NCBI GenBank assembly: GCA_032718475.1
Contig: JAUCBJ010008979.1
Location: 18,665-82,664, forward strand
Length of the DNA: 64,000 nt
DNA from: Nemertoderma westbladi
Lineage: Eukaryota; Xenacoelomorpha; Nemertodermatida; Nemertodermatidae
Reading direction: 5' to 3'
The notes under the pieces are model-generated. The model searched no databases and was not told where the DNA came from. It was given only the letters and a program-made list of their open reading frames with translations. Numbering within the stretch: the first letter of the stretch is position 1; each line of letters begins with the position of its first letter. Below, piece after piece: positions 57,007 through 64,000 of the stretch. The translations under genes were made by a program, and so were the position numbers.

Positions 57007-58021
57007 CTATGATATTGATAGGTTTATGTTGTTGAACCGTGGGATTGAGAGTAATGGATTCATTTCATGATTCAAGATTGTAATTAGAGTAGTAGAACCC
57101 TTCGTCGCTTTAACATACACCTCCTCCCAGAAAATGGTTAATAGTTCACGGGTGACTCCATGATCATCAATGCCTTTCTCGTTGACAAGTAAGGGAATCA
57201 TTACAAGTAAGGGAATCTTCTTTATGAAAGAAAGCAACAACGTTATCGAATACATAATTATTTATTTTTATAGGATCAGCAACTAAGACTTCAACATCGA
57301 GTTCCAGTGTATTGTCATACTCATGTGACATAGGGAGATATTCGAAGGCTTCCTCGATGTCAACCTCAACAGCATCAGTACAGGTAGCAAAGTCCCCATG
57401 TCTTGGTGGTGGCCCTACAGGCCGGCGAGGTCTCTGCAAACAACTCTTAATGGGAACTACATTTTCGACGATAGCACCAGTAACCTCTTCAATTTCAGTT
57501 GCAATATTAGAACTATTACCTCGACGCTGAAAATACATGGAACGTTGAATCACCAACTCCTTGCGTGTTAAACTGACTGGCTCATCAATAATTCCAGTCG
57601 TGGAGGTATTGTTACAATGATCACTTTGTTTCATATTCTCAACGGTCATACTATGTTGAAGTTCATCGTCTTGTTGACAGATCAAACATATTGACTCATC
57701 CACCATTTCTACATTGGTTCGACTACAAGCACACTGATTACCTGTATTGCTACGAGAAACAATAGTAATAGTAGGAATAGGAATTACTAGTATAGTTTCA
57801 GTTTCAATCTCTATGTCGGCAGGATTAGTACCGGTAGTTGCATTCTGATTCTGACCAATGCCGATATCCATTAGAACATAAACTATCTTACTGCATTGTT
57901 TTTTGCAAAGATTATATATATTTACACCATTAAGTGGTTCAACTTTAGGTAAATTTGTTTCAGTTAAATTGTTATAACAACTCATCAGCAGCGATATGGA
58001 CCCACTAATTCCAGCTCCCAA
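57007..58021 (-). pseudogene. Unidentified minus-strand ORF with possible HECT-like end
   Basis: A 284-codon frame (58021-57167; first ATG at 57985) overlaps an 82-codon frame (57255-57007) in another register. The first has Cys pairs (QCAC, CLICQQ) and acidic stretches but no domain I recognise. The second reads NEKGIDDHGVTRELLTIFW, close to the start of HECT-type ligase domains and of HECT-like ORFs in animal mobile elements (G.D..G..RE....W). An 18 bp direct duplication (about 57185-57220) sits at the switch. If the two frames were one protein, a frameshift separates them. It converges on the integrase pseudogene. Function is unassigned. Confidence 0.35.
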
Positions 58022-58628
58022 CTTTCCGAAAACGCAGTTTTAATTGTGCTAAATACCTGCTCTTGTGACATATGCTTTGTCAATCTGAGGCCATTGATAG
58101 CATAGCCCTTCCTAACTAGCTGAACCTTTATTTGTTGTCATGGGCATGGCGACCCAACATAATTAAACAGTATAAAAAAACAGTACATCAATCAGATAAC
58201 GGAATGGAGTCATATCGATGCCGGTAGGTTTAGGCCTATGTTTACTAGGGGTACTTTTATTAAAAGAACTGGACAAGGCACCGGACCGCAGCCATTGGTT
58301 GCCGTGACGTCTGTTAAGTTGTATGATAATGTTGAACTAAAGCTACGTTTAACAATTTCAGATGCCTTAATATTCAATTCATCTAGCAACTTTCTGTCTT
58401 TTGGGTTCATTACAGCATTAGGCCAATGGATACTGTGATGTACTGCAATACAACACTCTGCCTACTGGTCTAGCCTTTACACTGCTGCACTGGACAGACT
58501 TAATTTGTACTCTGTACAGTTTACTGGTAGGCCTTGGTACTTTCAACAATACTTATTTCTGTCTTTCTTGAGACTTACCACTGAATTTCCCACTATACTA
58601 CAGTACTATGTACACCATGTGTATAGGC
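58022..58628. other. Intronic spacer
   Basis: No gene I can support. Overlapping 66-codon frames on both strands (58210-58438) show nothing recognisable; the minus-strand one could be an upstream piece of the ORF at 57007-58021. Confidence 0.4.
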
Positions 58629-58718
58629 CAATAAGAAAATAATCGCTACTTACTCTCAGCCAATAAGAAAAAATCAATATTTTTTACTGTAGCCAATAAG
58701 AAAAAATCACTACTTACT
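58629..58718. repeat. CCAATAAG tandem repeat, left part
   Basis: About three units of 30-35 bp built on CCAATAAGAAAAAATC and CTACTTACT. The array is split by the LTR at 58719-60448 and continues at 60449-60640. Confidence 0.85.
58714..58718. repeat. Left target duplication TTACT
   Basis: TTACT before the LTR matches 60449-60453 after it. Confidence 0.8.
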
Positions 58719-60448
58719 TGTTGCGATATATGGCGTTGTATCTAAAACAACCCATTATACAGTATAGAACAGACTAGATAAGCGTATTGGTGTATAACCG
58801 TAATATAATTAGATAGGGTAAATAAAATCTACAGGTTCATTTATATTCACTCAATTTTATACAGTATGTAGCCTTAATTACGTAAATATTATAATAAAAC
58901 CCTAGTATATTAATTTGCTGTGGCAAACTTCTATAAAACTAAAATATGAATTTGCCGTTTTCTAATATCTACCGAATCTATAACATATTTGTGCTAATTT
59001 TGTTTACATTTCTACATAAATCAATATTTGTGCTAAATTAACGTTTGAATCGTGGTTTTAATAATTGCCAAATTAAGTTAAGGCAATTTTGCGCTTCTGC
59101 CCACTGGTTGGTCGAAAACCCAGCTGAGAGAACCCTGGATCCGCCCGATCATGTGAGCAGAATTAGACATTGCGTCATTCTTACAGTTTAGCAGTAGCCA
59201 TTTAATCTTTGTATTTTGCACTTCTGTTGATTGTAATATTTTCTGCTTTCTTCTATGATTAGTGACTTTGGATAATGATTACTGCTTGATCTGACTCTTG
59301 ATTTGATGTCTAATTGTTTGATCATAATTAGCAATGTAGTAAACCTAAATCAACGTTTGTGTCTTCAAACTGTCTGACTGTTTTGCTTGTTTTACGCCAT
59401 TACGGTATCCGCCCGCTTTAGCATGTTGGGCTCAGGGTAGGCGTCGCGGGCTCACTATTTGGAAACGACGGAAGGAGAGTTGGAGGATCCAATGCGCGGC
59501 AGTACCGGCGGGGCTGGTGGCTGCGGTCGGGCTGATTTAAGTTGAAGACCGGGGGCCGGTTGCCATTAAGGCTGTAAGGGAAGGTAACCTAGATTGTGTC
59601 TCTGAATGCTAGCTAGTTAGGTAGGAAAGGCCATATTGATTTGGGGTCACCTTGCCCATTTACGCTAGTGCTAATGCTATATGCTAATGCTACCGTTCAA
59701 TGTGGCTGATGCTGACGCTAATGCTGCAATTGTGGCTGCGCTTATTGTTATTGTTGTTTGTATTGTTCCGAAATGCTTGATTCTATTGTGATGTTTTAGA
59801 TAGGCGCTATTGGATTGTTTCTATTTCTATTTATGCTTGTTTAATTGCTGTTAGGTCAAATAATATGGTATTTGGGCTGTTTCTAGTGTAACCCATTAAC
59901 GTAACTAGTTAGTGTTACAAATTCTGGAATACCTAGTAATTAGTTCGTAACCCTGAATGTTTGAGAAATTGTAGTTTACGCTAGTGTTTAGAATAAAAAA
60001 TAAGGATTTCGTACGCTGCATAGCGGAGAATAGTTTAGTTATTTACTCTTAGGAAATATCTCAGACTAATTTACGCTGGGCTGTTATCCGAAAGTAGCGG
60101 GTTCGCAAGTTTACAGTAGTCGCAAGCGTAGCGCAGCAGTAATATCGCTGACTTCATTTAGCACAAGGTTACCAGGTCAGGGCAAATAACTTCCCTTCTC
60201 ATTCGCGATATTATATATTCTCACATTCAACATTTGTTCTGTCCGACGAACTGCTTTATTTCTCTGTGAAAGGTGAACAATTGGGTGTAAAATCACCCAC
60301 ACTCGTATTAAGTAGCTTGGGAAGCCAAATCAGGTTTATTGTTTTGGTTATTTTCTGTTTCGGCTTGTGCTTAGGACTATTACCTTGGTATGTTATAGTT
60401 TGATTAAATATATCAAAAGGAAGAATCCCCTTTGAGATTTCTTTAACA
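58719..60448. mobile_element. Large solo LTR, copy 2
   Basis: 1730 bp with ends TGTTG...TAACA, flanked by TTACT duplications and homologous along its length to 33866-36023. Shared blocks include TATATGGCGTTGTATC near 58726, TACAGTATGTAGCC near 58863, TAGGTCAAATAATA near 59850, CGCTGCATAGCGGAGAATAG near 60014 and GGTTTATTGTTTTGGTTATT near 60333. It is more diverged and about 430 bp shorter than copy 1. No reading frame of note; 60256-60492 on the minus strand is not convincing. Confidence 0.8.
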
Positions 60449-60640
60449 TTACTCTTGATCAATAAGAAAAAATCGCTACTTTCTCTAGCCAATAAGAAAA
60501 AATCACTACTTACTCTTGACCAATAAGAAAAAATCGCTACTTACTCTAGCCAATAAGAAAAAATCACTACTTACTCTTGACCAATAAGAAAAAAATCGCT
60601 CCTTACTCTAGCCAAAAAGAAAAAACTACTTATTCATAAA
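60449..60640. repeat. CCAATAAG tandem repeat, right part
   Basis: About six units with alternating 31 and 30 bp spacing (CCAATAAGAAAAAATC, then G or A, then CTACTTACTC). Continuation of the array at 58629-58718 after the LTR insertion. Confidence 0.88.
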
Positions 60641-61690
60641 ATATGAAAAAAAGTTACTCTGGTTAAGTAGAAGTGGAATGGCGCTAGTGGCGTTCCATAC
60701 GGCCAGTACTGGTACCTTTATTGTGTAATATTTGTTGCTATAGATTAGCTTGACAACTATAATATAATACTTCCAGGCAACCTAATATGGGCAGTATCTT
60801 GCAAACGTCGTTCAAATCGAGACGGGTAAACTATGTTATATAATGGGAAGAAAGCAATCTTGATTTAGCGTCATATTGCGGGGGTATACCATTTTCGGAC
60901 AACTCTTCGATTTATCACTCTCAGCGTTTCAAAATTGTTTGGTTTTGGCTATAATTTGGAATATAGGTACCTAAGATGTTATTCTATGACAGGTCAGAAA
61001 AAATTTATTTTTTGCTATTTAATATTAGTTAACAATAAAATAAGGCATTTACAGTTTTCAATTTAATCACATGAAAGTTTTTTTATATGATAGATCAAAG
61101 ATGGGGCAACATAACTATCAGGCGAAATTTTGTGAAAATAATTCTGCACCGCTAGGTGGCGCTGCAAATTTATGCTAATTTTTTAGGTTTGTTATAAATA
61201 GTATTAAATTTTATTAACAAAAAATTTCAAAAAGTAGTCTTATACTTTTATGCAGGGTGGCTATACGGTAAGCTATAGGGTGACTATATCCACAGAAATT
61301 ATTTCAAAAATTATAGAACTATTAGGGTTTTGTAGTTGACAATTTCATGAAAAAGATATTTGGAGATAATCGACCTTTTATTATACATAATAATAGTGAT
61401 TTCAATAGGTCTCCCCAAATATAAATTGTTATAACTTGAAAACTAAAAGAGCTATTAAATAGCGGTTTTCAGATTTGGAAACACCATTCAATGGTGCATT
61501 ATTATAATAGATCATAAAAATAAATTCGACATATTTTGGACCAAAATGGTGTAGCCCCCCCCCCCCCCCCCCCCCCCCCCCCAAATGTTTACAGCAACTA
61601 AAATTTAAATGTATTAAAAAACCAAACAAAATTCAATTTGAATTTCGGTCCATTGCAGATTCGCGTAGAATATATCCAGAAAATAAGACA
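60641..61690. other. Intronic spacer with long poly-C
   Basis: AT-rich, no gene seen. It holds a run of 28 C at 61555-61582. Confidence 0.6.
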
Positions 61691-61708
61691 ATTCCCTTGG
61701 TTCACAGG

Positions 61709-61858
61709 ATGTATGGCGGAGCAGAACCATCAGCCTCCATGGCGACCGTCGAGCTTGGTGTAGGCGATGATGGGCACAGCATGGCCATGTACTCCCCGCG
61801 GAGAAACGGGTCTCCCCGATTTAAAAAAAACTACCACGTGCTAAACAAACAATTTTAA
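61709..61858 (+). other. Short ORF in a GC-rich island
   Basis: A 49-codon frame from ATG 61709, just after an acceptor-like CCTTGGTTCACAG, reads MYGGAEPSASMATVELGVGD and so on; the GC-rich part is about 61690-61820. The minus strand of the same island is also open and ends PSSTVAMEADGSAPPYIL then a stop. I recognise neither. It could be a small exon on either strand or part of an unknown repeat. Confidence 0.2.
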
Positions 61859-61958
61859 TATTTTTTATATATCTTTAATTCATAATAACCAGAAAAAAAT
61901 TTTAATATAATTTATTTAAAATAATGCATATTATTTACAGATAAATATATAAACTCAC

Positions 61959-62081
61959 ATTGTTCAGCTTGATTATCTGTTGTAAACAATGAATTCAGAT
62001 CTTCCCAATCACCTGTCGCCGAAGGATCATCTCTGTCGTACCATTGGCTCAGAAGTCCGGAACATTCTCGAGGCCTCTCTT
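61959..62081 (-). CDS. WxxW/CysD domain exon, first half (exon b)
   Basis: 123 bp internal exon, minus strand, phase 1-1. Acceptor TTACTGACATGCAG (62095-62082); donor GTGAGT (61958-61953). The 40 whole codons include RPRECSGLLSQWYDRDDPSA followed by TGDWEDL. The WYDRDDPS.TGDWE motif is the hallmark of the first half of the WxxW domain; the first W of the name motif appears to be L here (LSQW). Spliced to 41257-41442 it would make one complete domain, and the phase (1) fits at both ends. The upstream exon is 63219-63404, 1137 bp away. Secreted or mucin-like role inferred from the domain only. Confidence 0.9.
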
Positions 62082-62214
62082 CTGCATGTCAGTAAAATAC
62101 AGATAATCCATCGTTGCCACATTTAATGTAAAATTATGAATTCTGGGGTGGTACCTCCGTGGAACTAATACTGGTAGGTAATGGTTATATTGAAAAATAT
62201 CGAGACATGAAAAA

Positions 62215-62825
62215 TATCTAGAGTAAAAATAACGCGAGTAAAAATATCGAGAGTAAAAATAACGAGAGTAAAAATATCGAGTGTTGAAAAATATCGAGAG
62301 TAAAAATAACAAGTATTGAAAAATATCGAGAGTAAAAATATCGAGAGTAAAAATATCGAGAGTAAAAATATCGAGAGTAAAAATATCGAGAGTAAAAATA
62401 TCGAGAGTAAAAATATCGAGTATTGAAAAATATCGAGAGTAAAAATATCGAGAGTAAAAATAAAGAGTTTTGAAAAATAACGATAATATCGCGAGTTCAA
62501 AAAATATCGAGAGTAAAAATATCGAGAGTAAAAATAACGAGTTTTGAAAAATAACGATAATATCGCGAGTTCAAAAAATATCGAGAGTAAAAATATCGAG
62601 AGTAAAAATAACGAGTTTTGAAAAATAACGATAATATCGCGAGTTCAAAAAATATCGAGAGTAGAAATATCGAGAGTAAAAATATCGAGTGTTGAAAAAT
62701 ATCGAGAGTAAAAATATCGGGAGTAAAAATATCGAGAGTAAAAATATCGAGTGTTGAAAAATATCGAGAGTAAAAATATCGGGAGTAAAAATATCGAGAG
62801 TAAAAATATCGAGAGTAAAAATCTT
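62215..62825. repeat. 15 bp minisatellite (GAGAGTAAAAATATC)
   Basis: About 40 units of GAGAGTAAAAATATC with variants AACGA, TATCGGG and GTTTTGAAAAATAAC. A longer module containing GCGAGTTCAAAAAATATC occurs three times near 62490, 62568 and 62638. Minus-strand Ile/Phe/Leu-rich frames here are artefacts. Confidence 0.93.
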
Positions 62826-63007
62826 TCGTGATAAACATAGTAGGTGATTGGCATGTGTTTCATTTCAATATTGAACAACAATTATAAGTGAATAGTATTC
62901 CAGTAATCATATAGTGATACTGCCTTCTGTATTCTGTACTGCCCAATCATCTAGGCCTAATGCTTGGTTTGCTCTGCCGATAATATACATACATTATACT
63001 TGACCTT

Positions 63008-63090
63008 GCAACACTCGATATTTTTCAAAACTCGTTATATTTACTCTTGTTATTTTTACTCTCGATATTTTTGAAGTCTCGATATTTTTC
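63008..63090. repeat. Inverted copy of the 15 bp minisatellite
   Basis: CTCGATATTTTTC and TTTACTCTCGATATTTTTG are the reverse complement of the units at 62215-62825, so the two blocks can pair as a long stem. Confidence 0.85.
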
Positions 63091-63218
63091 ACCACTACCC
63101 TGGTAATGATAGAATAATGTTTACCAGACTAACAGTATCATTGGAGCCAAAAATTATTTACATAATAAAATTAATAAAATAGATAGCAAAAATTAAATTT
63201 AATCATGTCGAAACATAC

Positions 63219-63404
63219 CAGGGCAACAGAAACGAATCTCATAATCCTGACACTGATGTCCACTGCCCTGGTCGGTGTTCTTGCAAATAAGGCCGGTAGC
63301 GGAATACATATAGAGTGTGTCTCCCGTTGACAAGGCAGCAGTGTGAGTAGCAATCGTCCTGCCCTCAGAAGAAACCGGTTCCATACAGTTGTGTCGATGA
63401 AACC
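63219..63404 (-). CDS. WxxW/CysD domain exon, second half (exon a)
   Basis: 186 bp internal exon, minus strand, phase 1-1. Acceptor CGGCTTTCAG (63414-63405); donor GTATGT (63218-63213). It reads FHRHNCMEPVSS...GRTIATHTAALSTGDTLYMYS followed by GLICKNTDQ...CQDYEIRFCCP. Same length, phase and cysteine pattern as exon c (41257-41442). It ends a domain whose first half must lie beyond or near the right edge; I could not find it in 63405-64000. Exon b follows at 62081. Confidence 0.88.
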
Positions 63405-64000
63405 CTGAAAGCCGATTACAGTGTTCATTACGAATTCAATACACTACACTATACGTTGCTTTAAACCGGTTTAATTGTAAAACTCCTATTTATAAACCTA
63501 TCGGCATCCGCATTGTAGCTGAATTGAAATTATTGCTATGCTTTTAACAACAAAATAGCGCCGTCAGCTGTCACCACGTTGAAGATATTATGTATAGCAC
63601 ACTTAATGCATTATCAACAAAACTGCCTATCACCCATGACTTTCGGGAGATTATCCGCATCTTCAAGGCCAGTGCAGTGGTGCCCTTTAAGAGTCGTTTC
63701 AAGAAAGTCATGAGCAGTCCAGTCCAGTGGACAGCAAATAAGCATGGTGGACAGTGTCCACCGCTTATTTTCTCCATGGGTGTGACAAAGCATATGATTG
63801 TGCACAGACTGGTTCTCACGGCGAAAACAATGTCCTGCATAGATGAGAGGAACTTTAGCAATATTTATTTTAAATGCTTTACAGCTATAATAGATATACC
63901 AGAGAGCTTTTTATACGTGTAAGAATGAAATAATATCGAGGGTTTCTCGTCTCGGCTGTACTAACTTTCTTCTGTTATACGTGTAATAATGAAATATTAA
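63405..64000. other. Right-edge intronic sequence with cruciform
   Basis: No exon supported. Open frames overlap on both strands (plus 63590-63922, 110 codons; minus 63861-63571, 96 codons) with no domain I recognise. An inverted repeat lies inside them: AATAAGC/GCTTATT outside GTGGACA/TGTCCAC (63737-63769). A 20-base direct repeat, TTATACGTGTAAGAATGAAA or TTATACGTGTAATAATGAAA, occurs near 63912 and 63976. Confidence 0.4.

Larger units (their letters stand above)
62171..63105. mobile_element. MITE-like inverted-repeat element made of a 15 bp minisatellite
   Basis: The left arm starts near GGTAATGGTTATATTG and runs into AAAAATATCGAGA repeats. The right end, read in reverse complement, starts GGGTAGTGGTG and also runs into AAAAATATCGAGA. 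The arms therefore face each other, with the long repeat array in the left arm and a short one (63008-63090) in the right. It lies wholly inside the 1137 bp intron between exons a and b. No transposase; terminus positions are approximate. Confidence 0.45.

Noticed and set aside
58210-58438. Overlapping 66-codon frames on both strands
   Set aside because: No domain, no conserved start context; kept only as a remark in the spacer entry.
62049-62881. Ile/Leu/Phe-rich minus-strand frames (FLLSIFLLSIF)
   Set aside because: Translation of the 15 bp minisatellite; three frames are equally open.

Overview
This is eukaryotic, probably animal, DNA. It is mostly AT-rich, has spliced exons, and is dominated by satellites and nested retroelements. 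I see no bacterial operons, rRNA, tRNA or CRISPR. The host-gene domain content and the repeat types would suit a marine invertebrate deuterostome, but that is a weak inference.

The only host gene I can support is on the minus strand. It has three exons (63404-63219, 62081-61959, 41442-41257). All are flanked by GT/AG signals, all are symmetric phase 1-1, and they encode alternating halves of a WxxW (mucin CysD-type) domain. The window therefore appears to lie inside one tandem-domain secreted-protein gene. Its 20.5 kb intron (61958-41443), and probably its next intron (below 41257), hold nearly everything else.

Layout from left to right. 168-7719 is a complete young Ty3/gypsy (Metaviridae) element: identical 354 bp LTRs, a GTAG target duplication, a primer site matching tRNA-Gln, and gag and pol in one frame separated by a single TAG. 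8192-41076 is a satellite of about 30.7 kb built of 51 bp (and 49 bp) units with visible higher-order duplications. It is interrupted at 33866-36023 by a large solo-LTR-like insertion with a GAGAG duplication. 41257-41442 is a WxxW exon. 42690-48725 is a non-autonomous LTR element with a broken BEL/Pao-like gag, no pol, and palindrome-bearing minisatellites. 49550-53899 is a 30 bp satellite. 53900-56185 is a degenerate minus-strand LINE. 56209-58021 holds an integrase-core pseudogene facing a possible HECT-like ORF. 58719-60448 is a second copy of the large LTR, inserted into a CCAATAAG tandem repeat with a TTACT duplication. 61959-62081 and 63219-63404 are WxxW exons, separated by an inverted-repeat element made of a 15 bp minisatellite.

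Most long open frames in the arrays are artefacts of repeat units whose length is a multiple of three. All splice, homology and family calls were made by eye and not by database search.
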